From positions 2,418,001 through 2,482,000 of the forward strand of contig JAGMVK010000008.1 of assembly GCA_020747065.1 (NCBI GenBank): 64,000 nt of DNA, read 5' to 3'. Within the stretch, counting starts at the first letter, position 1; every line of letters starts with the position of its first letter. The translations under genes and the position numbers were made by a program. This document shows positions 1 through 10,268 of the stretch, piece after piece. A model generated the notes under the pieces. That model did not search any database, was not told the origin of the DNA, and saw only the letters and a list, made by a program, of their open reading frames with translations. This DNA is from Cadophora sp. MPI-SDFR-AT-0126. Taxonomy: Eukaryota; Ascomycota; Leotiomycetes; Helotiales; Ploettnerulaceae.

Positions 1-398
1 CGATTTCCGTTCTGAGGAAGTTGGGCTAGTGCGTAACCAAGATACGTATAGTGACTTGAAGTCACGGGCAACGGTACAAAGCTGAGCTCGAGGCAAGCGA
101 CGATAGTGAAATAATCCGGAAGCTATCGTAACCGAAATCGGAATTCAAAGGAGAACAGAACATCAGCTCTGAAGACCCAAGTTTCTCTCTAAGGCATTGA
201 ACCGTCCTTCATTCTAGTCCTGTTCATGCTCGGAGAGTTCGCGGTTTCTGATGCAAGTTTGCCAGTAGGCGAATACTGGCGTTTCTCAATGTCGAAAAGT
301 AGGAAATTATGCACTGACAGCGACCTTGCTTCTCCAATACCTTCTACAGTATATCGAACAATCAACCTCTCCCCCGTCTCGCACCCCAGCGTTTGATC
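1..398. other. gene-free stretch
   Basis: I see no convincing coding sequence, RNA gene or repeat here. It lies just downstream of the broken minus-strand 2EXR gene, whose last recognisable codon is the TAA at 399-401, so it may hold its former 3' untranslated region. Confidence 0.4.
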
Positions 399-1514
399 TT
401 AGTTGTCGGTCTCTGAAAGAGATGCCTGAGATGGCACATCTTTCGAAGAATTCCAGTACTTATCCTCTTCTCTGATCCAGACTTTGATCTTTGGTACGTT
501 AACCTGTCCACTCTTGACAGAAGGCACAGTTTGAAGCAGCTCGATGACCTCTTTCATTGCTCCGTTCTTTACCACTCTTCCTCATCACTGCCCTCTATGT
601 CACTGTCTTCGTCTATTTTCACGCCATCGCAGAATTCGTAAACTCCACTCGTGTGGGGTACTCGATCAGTGCAGTCAAGGGTCCGTTTTGCACCATAAAG
701 AGGATGGGGCAAGGCTAGCAAATCTGAGCCAATCGTACCAGAGGCAGTTCGGACTTCTCTCAAGGAAGGGAAGACTTTTAATAATCCTTAGAGTTCTCGG
801 GCCGGGTCCTCGATGCCCACCCCCTGCAGCTCAGTAAAATAAATCCATGGTAGGTATAGAACCTCAATTGACTTCGTCCAAGTGTTGAATCTCATAAGTT
901 CGAGGAAACCACATGCTTACGAATCTTGTTCAATATTGACAAGATGGGGGATATCGTACTTGTTAAAGTACAAGCGGACACGGTCGATGTAACGTTCCTC
1001 AGCGAGCACCCTTGTTCTGGCCACCAAGCTGAATAGGAATTGGGAAATAGTATTTGTACTCTTGGTAGAACTCCTAACAAACAAAAACGAGAGCAAAGCC
1101 TCGTTCTGAATCAACGGATTCCTTCGTATGCCTCTTGACATCGAACTTGGCTCTGTGTATCAGTGTTGTTTTCGGGCCATCGACCAAGCAGTAAGACCAG
1201 AGATCCCAGGCCATGATCTCCTGGTTCGTATCTCTTGGCCAAGAAGCACACGTGTTTTCTGCGTGATTTGTTTCTTCTAGCTCACAGTCATGTAGGTACT
1301 TCTCGCTATAGTAGGCAGCGTCGAGGTGGAATATCGTTGGTTCTGGCATATTGTGTCTGAAGACTTTTCGACGAAGCTCCAATGGCAACTTTGGGAATTT
1401 GAGAAACTCAACGGCAGGAGCTTGCTTGGACAGGAAAGGGTGTTCATTTTCAGCTTCCAAAGCTACCTGTCTCTCTGGACAAGAATCGTTCACCACCTGA
1501 GTTGTTAGGTTCAT
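399..1514 (-). pseudogene. 2EXR-domain protein, degraded copy
   Basis: Reading the minus strand from ATG 1514, the protein contains the 2EXR signature FPKLPLELRRKVF followed by MPEP, the fungal F-x-x-LP-x-ELR pattern. About 110 residues later the family's second block, normally like VCKESR, reads FVC-stop-EFYQEY, so a TAG sits inside the conserved motif. The next recognisable stretch (YIDRVRLYFNKYDIPHLVNI, about 920-1000) is in another frame. A further block ending KVFPSLREVRTAS is preceded by an in-frame TAA near 785. A last coding-like tail, in yet another frame, ends at 399-401. Short introns cannot easily explain a stop inside the motif plus several frame changes. 2EXR proteins are abundant in filamentous ascomycetes and have no established biochemical function. 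The alternative, an active gene with unusual splicing, seems less likely. Confidence 0.65.
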
Positions 1515-2199
1515 GGAGGTCGAGCGGATTAGGTTTGATTCGGTGGCCGAAGATTATGGGGACAACGAGAATGATGAGCAGATCGAGGAGGGTGAGTCTG
1601 GTGTCCAGTTCATTGCAGGACTTGTGGCCTCTGCAGAAGCAGAAAGCGCATTCTCTACCGTGTCGTAAGTTTGTGTCAATCTGGAGATCTTGGTTGAACG
1701 ACTAGTAAGTTGTGGCTGTAGAGCGATAGTTGCAGCGCGGTGGTTGTTTTCTCGAGGATAGGGTTTTCAGGGAGAAAGGTGAGCGCGTCTTCGAGTAACC
1801 GCCGCAGACGCGAAACTTGCTTAGCGTGACTCGAAATAGCGTCAACCACAGTTTTTAGGCGGGCCAAATGTTTGTTTTCAGTAGACCGACATTTAACAAA
1901 AGACATGCAAACGTGCCTGCTCACACTCACAGCTTGCGAGCGTTTGTCCATAAAATTATATTCTCTGCTTTCAACAATGCTTGATCATTCTCCTTCATTT
2001 TGATAACCTATTCAATTCTTTTGTCCGGATAAGCTGCCGCCTCAAAGTAACATAAACAATGGAGTTCGGTTCAAGTCACTAGCGCCATTTGTCAACATGT
2101 CAACAGCACCACTCGAAAACCAAACTCACGACAGACACTATCTCGAAAGGAACCACACAATTACGCAGCTCATCTTATAGCTGCTCTCAGTCAACAAAG
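1515..2199. promoter_or_regulatory. divergent intergenic region between two 2EXR loci
   Basis: This segment separates the start of the broken minus-strand 2EXR gene (1514) from the plus-strand 2EXR start (2200), so it should hold both promoters. A 91-codon open frame on the minus strand (1676-1951) shows no domain I recognise and looks incidental. No clear promoter element was identified. Confidence 0.3.
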
Positions 2200-3068
2200 A
2201 TGTCTACCCCAGCAGCAGACCCGTTCGACGCCCAACTCGTATTTCAAAATCCGCCACAACTCCCTCCGACCCCTGGCTACTTCGACTATCTTCCCACCTT
2301 CACCAAATTCCCGAAGTTACCTCTAGAGATCTGCGAAATGATCTGGAAGCTCTGCTTGCCATGTCCAGAAGTTCTCACTGCCCACGGCTACGTATTTATG
2401 ATTCTCAAGAATCTCGCCACATCTTTACCTTCGCCTCGTGGTTCAAGTCAGTGCATACAGATAGACGTCTGAACACATACCAACCTCGTGGACTTTCGTT
2501 TACCACTGTCTGCAAGGAGTCTAGAGACGTCTACTTGAAAGCGTTTCCCATTTCGTTGCCCACTGAACAGGCGTGGAACGAAGACAAGGCCTTCAGTGGC
2601 GCAAATCGGGGCATTGTCAAATCAAAAATCCACATTTCACCCCGGGATAGATTGTTTGTGGTCAACATGCATATACTTGTCGACAATCCATACCTGGAAG
2701 AAGCGCTGGATGGAGTAGAATGGTTGGGGGTTATCACTATGCTGTATGTCTTTGCCGCTTTGTTTATATCATCAAACACAAACCATGATCTAGAGGGCAC
2801 TTTCTACGCTTCAGTATGGAAGGTGTTCAAAGCTTTTCCAAATCTGAAAGATTTGAGAGGAGTTGTTCCGAATGTGACCTGGGATAGGATTCGGAACGAA
2901 GAGCAGCGTACCAGGGGTCTATCACATCTTGGCCGGATAGTACATGGATTGGAGAAGGAATTACCTATGCTAGGGCTCATCAGCACCAGGGACATGAACG
3001 CTATGAGAGAGAAGGTGTTGAGAGTGCTTAGGGTGGGAATCGCACGAAACGAAAAGGGCAATGGTTAG
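2200..3068 (+). CDS. 2EXR-domain protein (one frame change)
   Basis: Translation from ATG 2200 gives a short N-terminus and then the 2EXR signature FTKFPKLPLEICEMIWKLCL followed by PCPEVL. The second conserved block, TTVCKESRDVYLKAFPISLP, and the rest of the protein to the stop at 3066-3068 lie in a different frame that becomes open from 2361. Two explanations fit. One is a 56-nt intron at 2392-2447 (GTATTT...TTCAAG), which restores the frame exactly. The other is a small indel near 2420. Alignment by eye with the related gene at 24305-25168 favours the indel, because the sequence inside the putative intron resembles coding sequence of that relative. The C-terminal half has the usual 2EXR layout with a segment like FKAFPNLKDLRGVV. 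Function is unknown. The ATG at 2089 is in frame, but 2200 fits the family better. Confidence 0.6.
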
Positions 3069-3269
3069 GGGCGTTGGACAAAGCCCATTTTTCCGAGAAT
3101 GTGTCAGAGTCCAGTATGTTGAGAAGTACATTCCACTGCACCATTTCTCGTGTTTGGCACATACAATGCGAACGTACCATTTGCCGGAGTAATGCAAAAT
3201 GGATGACTATCAGCTGTTCCACCAAAGTAACAGTTCAGAACGATGATTACAAATACTAAAATTTCCCCC
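3069..3269. other. convergent 3' intergenic spacer
   Basis: A short spacer between the end of the plus-strand 2EXR gene and the inferred stop (3270-3272) of the minus-strand cysteine-rich gene. Small open frames on both strands show no family features. It probably holds the two terminators, but no specific signal stands out. Confidence 0.3.
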
Positions 3270-5452
3270 TTATGCTTCTACGACGCTGATCTGCCACTGA
3301 ATACAGTCCTCATAGCTTAGCCCAACCGTCTTCAAGAATGGCCCACTTTCCGCCGCAACAAATGGAGCACCTAGTGGTGGGACTGCTATCAGCGGTGTAA
3401 TCATTCAAAGCAAGACTTGAAGGAGAATGAGAACAGCACAGATGAATGAAGAGATTCGTCACTTACATCCATCCACCCCCGTCATAAAATTAGCCACGCA
3501 GCGATCGACAGTCAGGGTCGTTCCCAAGTCCTTAAGTGTAAGGCCACTAGGGCACCACGAAACATCAGAGTCCATACTAAGGGCAAGCTCTTGACCCGGG
3601 TGCAATGTTCCGTCCTGGTTGTAGATTTGTACTTTTGAGAATTTCAAACTCTGAGCACCCTTTGACCAAGATCCATCCTTGGAAAGCTGGGTACAGAATG
3701 TTTTCGCTGAGTTTGCTGCATCAGAACGCTGGAAGAACAGTCCCTCGCCACAATTTGGCACACCCTGAGCTGGGCCAGCAGAAGTCGGAGCATTGGGAGT
3801 AGGCGATGGCTGAGGAGGTTCTAGAGGTTGATTGACCGCAAAACTGGCAGTCCCGCAGTCTTGATGATTGATACCAGACGTAGAAAAGAGATTGGAGTCG
3901 TAAGAGCCTGTTAGATATGTTAAAATTGACAGCATAAAAGAGGAAAATGTGCCTACACTGAGTGCTACTGAGAAAGCCGATGAACATTTCTTCACAGCCG
4001 AACACGCAGTCACCTTGCTCATACCGCCAACTGAGGGCAAAAGTCCAGCCTTCGTATCCTGTAAATCCGACATCTTTGCTTGTCTGAATGGCGCTTATAT
4101 CTTCGCTCAGAGATTGGGAAGGACACACATTCTTCACAATGCTTCCAATAATTAGACATATCTGAAATGGGAGTCACAAAGGGACCTACGCTTTCCATAA
4201 TTTCGTGTCCATGGCGACTTTGTTATTACCGGTGCAGACAGGTACTGGCATTTTATCCACGGATAGTGTGATCTGTTCAACAATGGATCGGAGATTGATC
4301 CATTCTGTAGCCACATTTGTTGGAATATCCACGTAGGGATCTCCACATTGGCATCCCTTCTTGTCTCCCTACAAAATGAGTGAGTAATAAAGGCAGAAGA
4401 CACGGGGTCAAATACTTACAACTGTGCATTTGTGATTTTCATCTCCCTGGCAGTCATCATCTGGGCAACTAGGCTTGATTCAGTCAGCTCAGAGTTCTCC
4501 CACGCGTGAAAAAGGAGCTTACTTGGGCTGTACTGCTAGGACATGCCGTTGTTGTTGAGGTCGTCGAACTTTCGGTCATCGTGCCGGCGATGCTATTTGG
4601 AACGTCCAATGCCGGAGCAATGTTTTGATTATGATTCCACTGTTCGTACACGATATACAGTAGTCCCAATGTGCCGCCTCCAGCTATCACAGCAGGTGAA
4701 GCCGCGGTTGCCGCACCAGCCTTGAACAAGGCGACAAGCTGGGCGATATCATTCGCTGGGATGACAAACCGTCCAGCTGGCATAGCATTTTCAATCTCAG
4801 CAACTTCAGCAATTGGACCGTATTGCGCAACGGCATCAGCGAAGGCCTGGTAGCCACAGGCCACAGCACGCTTCTTGGCGCCGCATGCCGGGATGGTCTT
4901 AGCGATGTCCACAAGCTTAGCCCGAAGTGCTGGACCAAGAAGGATACTGAAATTGCCATCTGCGTCTTGTGTGACAGTCACTGAAGCTTGCTTGGTAATA
5001 GTGGCGAGAGCGCCTGCGGTGTTTGTGACGGTGACTGTCGTCTTGGTAATGAAGCTCTGATCAGGACCTCTCCACTAATAGCTGTCAGATATAACCTCCC
5101 CATCGAATAGTCACTCACTTACAGATGTTGTGGACCCACCGAGGTCAGTGAGGTATTCTGTGTTCTTCCCGATCTTCCCTACGCTTGTGTACGTCGTCAG
5201 TATCAACTCTGGATCTGCACGACAGACAGTCAATTTGACCTACAGAGCCGGTGCAGACGGGATAGGATCGACCAGGTTGACCCCGATTTGACCTGCAGAA
5301 GTCGGTTCAATGGCCGCCGCTTTCATGTCAAGTGCAACGACCCTGAAGCTGAGCTGAGCAATCAACAGCAACACTTGACAACGTCTTGGTTCGAACAACA
5401 TCTCCGAAAGCTCAGATCTTGTCAAAATAATTAATTGGCACTTGTTCTTCAA
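3270..5452 (-). CDS. secreted cysteine-rich multi-exon protein
   Basis: Seven exons can be joined on the minus strand: 5123-5239, 4523-5074, 4420-4473, 4190-4368, 3957-4141, 3467-3907 and 3270-3385. Introns are 48-81 nt, and the joined length is 1644 nt (548 codons including stop). An N-terminal exon at about 5240-5452 offers the hydrophobic, signal-peptide-like segment RRCQVLLLIAQLSFRVVA. The middle has a small-residue helix region, a CPDDDC...CTV...KKGCQCGD cysteine cluster, and then two more cysteine-rich blocks ending SYEDCIQWQISVVEA. This layout recalls the cysteine-rich regions accompanying GH18 chitinase or killer-toxin-like proteins in fungi, but no GH18 catalytic motif is visible, so the role is open. 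In the frame of the next exon a TAG (5240-5242) follows the signal exon; it may be the 3' splice site CTGTAG or a nonsense mutation. It is divergent from the metalloprotease at 6360. Confidence 0.55.
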
Positions 5453-6359
5453 CTGATGGACGTCCTCTACCTCTTAAGTTGTCCTGACTTTGCAAAGGAG
5501 AGGCACCACCCTGTGCAGGGGAAATATCATACATACGTGTCATTTGGTTTGATCCTCCCAGAATGAGCCGACTTAGATATTTCGAGGTCCAACAGCTACC
5601 TGGATCTTGATTCCCATATCATCCATGGGCAGGAATCCTGTTATTTAAATGTCTTCGACCAGTCAAATCAATTTCCTAAGACACACATGTCACTATAGAT
5701 ACAAGAGCTAGGCACACCAATTGATAAAATCTGTCTTAAAAGGCATCCGAAAAGCGATCTGTCCACTTCATCAGATCCAAGGCCGACGTTGAGTTGGGGT
5801 TCCCAAATATAAGAAGCGATCAAACCTGTAGGAGCAATAGACTATGCCAACCCACGAATTAACAGCGGTATCTACAGGCTGACTTGAAGCGACTTGGAGG
5901 CAAAGTGTTTCATTTTGATGGAATGATGAAGCTATGTGACTTGATGTGGCTCCGAGGACAGTCTTTTGTTGGTATCGGCTGTCTCGGAATGCTTGAAATA
6001 AATATGAAGTCGTTGTCTAAATGGTGGAAGGAGAACCACCATGGTTAGTCTCGATAAAAAAGATTTCTATGTCAGGAAGTTGGCATGATAAGTTCCCAAC
6101 AACACCAACAGGGCTTTCGGCCACATGAAACACTACAAAAAACGTCATAGATCCCGATACTATTTGGAGATCAGGAAACGTGGTGAAAGTTGGGAGCAAC
6201 ACTCAGCTCGCAAGACCACGTCTCGAGGCGCAGGATCGTTATGTTGGTACTTGACCAGAACGAAGTATGACGATAGATAAGTCAAGGCTTTGCCCAGTTT
6301 CGATCTGGCATTTGTATCCGATTACTCCATATCTCAATCCCTCTTAAACACCTTTCGAG
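5453..6359. promoter_or_regulatory. divergent promoter region of two secreted-protein genes
   Basis: About 0.9 kb lies between the start region of the minus-strand cysteine-rich secreted gene and ATG 6360 of the plus-strand secreted metalloprotease. No coding sequence with family features is seen, so the region should contain both promoters. I could not assign individual binding sites. Confidence 0.4.
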
Positions 6360-7552
6360 ATGGTTGCCCTATTTCTGTTAATTGCCCTCAGCATACTTGG
6401 ACAAATTGCTCATGGCTGGGGCTACCATGAGTCTTGCAAAAGTACGTATGCCAAGAACTGAAGAGGGCCCTTACTTTCTCGTTGAAGACCTATGCTGACA
6501 GTATAAGGCATCGAATCGGAGCTCAAAGCTGCCATGCTAGTCGTGTTCCGTCGGGCTAAAGATGCATCCAAGGCTATTGAGACACTGCCCCGTAATCAGA
6601 ATATCGAGGTCCTCATCAAGTTGCTTTTTGGGGAAGACCAGAATACAATTGAGGACGCAAGAGGCAAGTAATCTAAAGTATATATGCAGCCTTCGCAATG
6701 CTGATAATTCCTAGTCCGACTTGAAAGCATTCAGTTTATGGATGTCTTCAATTCGAACAGGCCAGACCCATATGATGTGGTATGTGTACATATCTGCTTG
6801 GCTTGAAAAATTATCTATCTAGCATCACTAACAGACTGCATAGATAATATACTGCACCACTGACCGTATTACGGATACTAAGGATAAAAAAGGTGTCAGG
6901 GATGGCTATCGTGACCCAGACAGGAAAAATGACGTAGAAGGTTTTGCGAACATGGACAATTGTCGCGACGAAAACCATCAAGGGGATGCCTCAACGCGCG
7001 CCCTTACAATTAATAAAGGAAAGAAGACAGAAAACGGAAAACCAACGAGGGAGGTTGATCCAGATACTATTCAATTGTGTCCCTGGTTTTTGAAACAGAT
7101 CGCTGGGCCGCCGCCAACATACGAGGTGACAGATGACCTGGTCAAGAAGGCAGCGGCTATGAAAGCCAAAAGCTTGTTGAAGAAATTTGTCTCAAAGCTC
7201 AGCAATGAGGTTGCGACGCCTGTTGATTCTCTGGCTGGCTTTGAACATGTTCTTCTCCACGAGGTTCGTGTGTTTCTCGGTCACTAGAGCCGCTACTGAT
7301 TCAAAAAGATGATGCATAGTGCCACGGCGTTGTATGCAGATGATAAACCAGACAAGAGATGCTATGGTTGGAAACACTGCGGGAAATGTAAGCGAAGTGA
7401 TAATGCTGGTGCGTATCGCCGAGATTATGTTAAAAGAAACCAGAGCACTTACAGGTGTAGATTCCCTCGCTTATTTCGCGCTCGCAGTCGAGCTTGCCTA
7501 TTACAGGAGCTACACGGTCAACAAAGATGGAACACTACAAAAGATTGCATGA
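6360..7552 (+). CDS. secreted HEXXH zinc metalloprotease (deuterolysin/M35-like)
   Basis: Six exons (6360-6441, 6508-6663, 6715-6779, 6844-7263, 7309-7387, 7455-7552) join to exactly 900 nt, giving 299 residues. The N-terminus MVALFLLIALSILGQIAHGW is a clear signal peptide, so the enzyme should be secreted. A block IQLCPWFLKQI precedes the active site. Joining exons 4 and 5 creates HEMMH at residues 240-244, the zinc-binding HEXXH motif, followed about 12 residues later by D256 and CYGWKHC, which resembles the third-ligand and YGW region of fungal deuterolysin-like (aspzincin) proteases. The C-terminus has DSLAYFALAVELA, a block usual in these proteins. Intron 2 (6664-6714) has a GC-AG boundary with the strong donor GGCAAGT; the other introns are GT-AG. 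Endopeptidase activity is inferred from the motifs; the exact subfamily is less certain. Confidence 0.8.
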
Positions 7553-7802
7553 AGTGCTGTCGAATATATGCAGGGAGCGATCCACAGCAATTCCCTTCTT
7601 CTCGTAGTGGGGCTTCTGGGACAGGCAATCGAGAGTGCTAATTTTGACGGAGAATGTCTTGAGGATTCATGAACCGAAGGTGCTGGACGGTTGTACGGAG
7701 TGACAACTTGAAATGAAATATCCAGAGATTGCAGAATGAAAGCTCTACTTAACTCTTTCCTGCTATCTGCTTCTACAACAAGTTGCTATTCAACCCGAGT
7801 GA
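7553..7802. other. convergent 3' spacer
   Basis: Spacer between the stop codons of the metalloprotease (+) and the DUF7730-type gene (-). An overlapping open frame on the plus strand (7309-7641) is an artefact of reading the last protease intron as coding. No terminator signal is distinctive. Confidence 0.3.
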
Positions 7803-8839
7803 TCACCGCTTTGTAAGTCGGTCCCATATTTTCCTCGGTTTCGGAAGCCATGGCCCACCTTTGTCAACATCGAGCTGCAACGTTGGATCAATCCATTCCG
7901 GAGGCCGTCGAACCACATATGCAACATCTCTAAAATCTCCACTTGTATCCAGATCATCATGCCAGGGAAGAAGAACTTCCATTGGCGACTGTCTCAACCC
8001 CCTGAGAGGCGCCATCAGAGCTTGTTCCGGTACTCTCACCCCGTAATCATGTATTTCCACAATCAACTGAGCAACACGCACTTTCGCAAAAGCTCGCCAT
8101 AGGTCTTCCCATTCTGCTTGATCTGCTTTAGGATTGCTGTTCTCTGCGGTAAATTGGTGCGGCCAATCGCAGGCTTTCAGATACATGGGACTGGAGACCC
8201 CATACATTAGGTGGAGACGTACACAGGCTAGAAATGTGTCTGGGACAATCATGATGAATCGTTTGGCGGCATTGCTGGGTATGCGGAAGGTGATAGAGCG
8301 GTAGACGGCTTCTATTAACTCCTGGTATCTGTAAAAGAGAATGAAACAGGTCAGCTAATATACAAATAGCAATTTCACACTGGGGTTCAAGGACCGGTCA
8401 CGACTCACACTTGTTTACAGGTGAGGAAGAGGGGGATTATTTGCCAATTATTCTGCACGCTGCTTCGAAAGGCCATATCGTAGGGATTGCAGATGCTATC
8501 CCTGGTCCTCCGGTCTTGGAAGAAATCATGTAACTCTGGTGCTGTACAGCGCATATGAGTCAACTTTCCCTCACGGATGGTGATGTGTTGTACGGTTCCG
8601 AATGACTGGAGAACTTCCTGGTATATTTGATCCCGGATCTCAGGTGGCAAAGCACTCAGGAGGTGGCATCCGTGCTGAGACAAAGGCTTCAACGACAAGA
8701 GAGGTGAGTGGCTATGATGGCGATGTGAGAACCAGGACTTGAATTTCGACGAACGTGCCGTAGCAGCTGCCTGGACAGCCTTTCGCGCCGACGACAAGGA
8801 CGAGGTCAAGTCAGATTCAGCCATGCCTGAGATGATCAA
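7803..8839 (-). CDS. DUF7730-like protein
   Basis: Two exons, 8409-8839 and 7803-8328, join across an 80-nt intron (8329-8408, GTGAGT...TTACAG) into 957 nt, or 318 residues. The start could instead be ATG 8824, five codons downstream. After a basic, serine-rich N-terminus the core begins LLSALPPEIRDQIYQEVL, an F-box-like helix typical of the fungal DUF7730 family. Near the splice junction it reads PLFLTCKQVYQELIEAVY, matching that family's LLTCKQIY-E-A-x-x-x-LY pattern. The second exon holds a WEDLWRAF segment and ends basic. The family is widespread in ascomycetes and its biochemical role is unknown; a protein-protein interaction role is only a guess. It converges with the metalloprotease. 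Confidence 0.75.
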
Positions 8840-10268
8840 TCTGGGAGCTTTGCTCGTCTGGACTAGTAGCAGAACCGACGCGAATCGATGCTGCAGAGGC
8901 TGGTATTCTTACAGAGAAGATGGGGCATGGTCGTGGTGGAGTCGACGTTGGGGAATGGCCCGCGCCGCGGGCTCGCATGATTACGTCACTGCCTCCCTCG
9001 CTACATGTCCAAAAATAAACATATACGCGAAACAGATTATTGCGACTTAAAGTTCATGTTCTCTCTGCATGTTTTTCTTTTTCATAATAAAGACGACACT
9101 CGCTCACAGTCCGTGAAGCAAGCATCACGCCGGTTTTGCATTCTTAAAAATTTGAGTAATTACTCCAGTATTTCAAAACACAACTTAAATATACAAATAA
9201 ACAGATTGATCTCATTAGACAAAGATATTTCTTGAAGTAATTTTCAAGTAATCTGTAACCAAATCTTTTGTTCTTAGAACCCCTTAAGGATGTCTCAGGC
9301 TTTTGGCGAGGAAAATCCTAGTCCGAGCGCTAGGAATCTCGAGGAAATTTTGCGTATACTTGCTTTCACCGAGCGAGTCTCGAGCAACAGAAGGGACACC
9401 GACTATTACGCCAAATGTACTAGCCGGTCCACCTCCTGCCGCTCGTGCCTCGCAGGAGGTGGACTGCTAGTATCCTTCCCTGAACCGAGGGCCAGCCAGA
9501 TTCAGGAATGACCCCGCGATACGACTCGGAAGCGAATACGCAAATACGAGTACGCAATAAGAATTAAGCCCAACACCCAGCCAAACAAACCTCCCTTGGC
9601 AATGATACGCTCTTTCAAATGCCATTCTCCTCTTGCTGTCATTGCTCTACGGAGAGTGAACAATCTGTTTCCCCGTGCCGTGTTTCTAGACGACGGATTG
9701 TGGTCTTGTATGCACATCGTCCACGCATTCTCTTGTTCTAGTCTTGTTACTCCCAGCCACCGTAACCATCTGCCGAAGAACGGCCCGATTGTATGCTGAG
9801 AGCCCATCGACGCAAGGCCTGACCACGAGACTTATATATCACAAAAATATGACGAGCACTAATCTAGCTAATAAGGGAGTCATTACCGTGGCTATGTCCG
9901 TATGTTCCTTGTCCCTTCGCTTCTCTTTGTTCCGTTGCGAGAAGACTTTCGCTAACGTGGAGAATCTGGGGAAGATGCTATAGACTCCTCGCCTTGCTTT
10001 ACTCCGTCCCGAGCCAGGTTCTGGGAAATGCGGGGGATAATGATGGGGATAATGCGGGCACATTGAGATTAATGAGATTGATTTGGCTTGTATTGTGGAG
10101 ATCCAGTTGTCTTCAAGATTTTGACGGTTGAGTATTAGATTGGCATTTCCCCCAGAAAGAGGGGGTGAGATAGAACCTGTAGAACTACATAATCCGTACT
10201 CAACCTCTGAAGTAACAAAAGGGTCATTTCCTCTTTCTTCTATTCTGGTTGGCTTCCTCTTGGTCGGC
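8840..10268. other. 1.4-kb gene-free region
   Basis: No reading frame here shows recognisable domain structure. The region is AT-rich around 9000-9290 and contains the strong inverted repeat listed separately at 9418-9472. A 143-codon minus-strand frame (9839-10270) overlaps the start of the rhamnosidase-like gene and has no family features. The promoter of that gene should lie at the right end. Confidence 0.4.
9418..9472. repeat. near-perfect inverted repeat (hairpin)
   Basis: The 13-nt arm GTCCACCTCCTGC (9427-9439) is followed after 12 nt by its exact reverse complement (9452-9464). Pairing continues outward for seven more base pairs past a 2-nt/1-nt bulge. The total is 20 paired positions per arm with a very short loop. 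It could be a terminator-like or cruciform structure, or the remnant of a small element; nothing in the sequence distinguishes these. Confidence 0.75.

Noticed and set aside
1676..1951. 91-codon minus-strand frame upstream of the broken 2EXR gene
   Set aside because: Considered as a first exon, but no good splice donor joins it to the 2EXR frame and the sequence has no family features.
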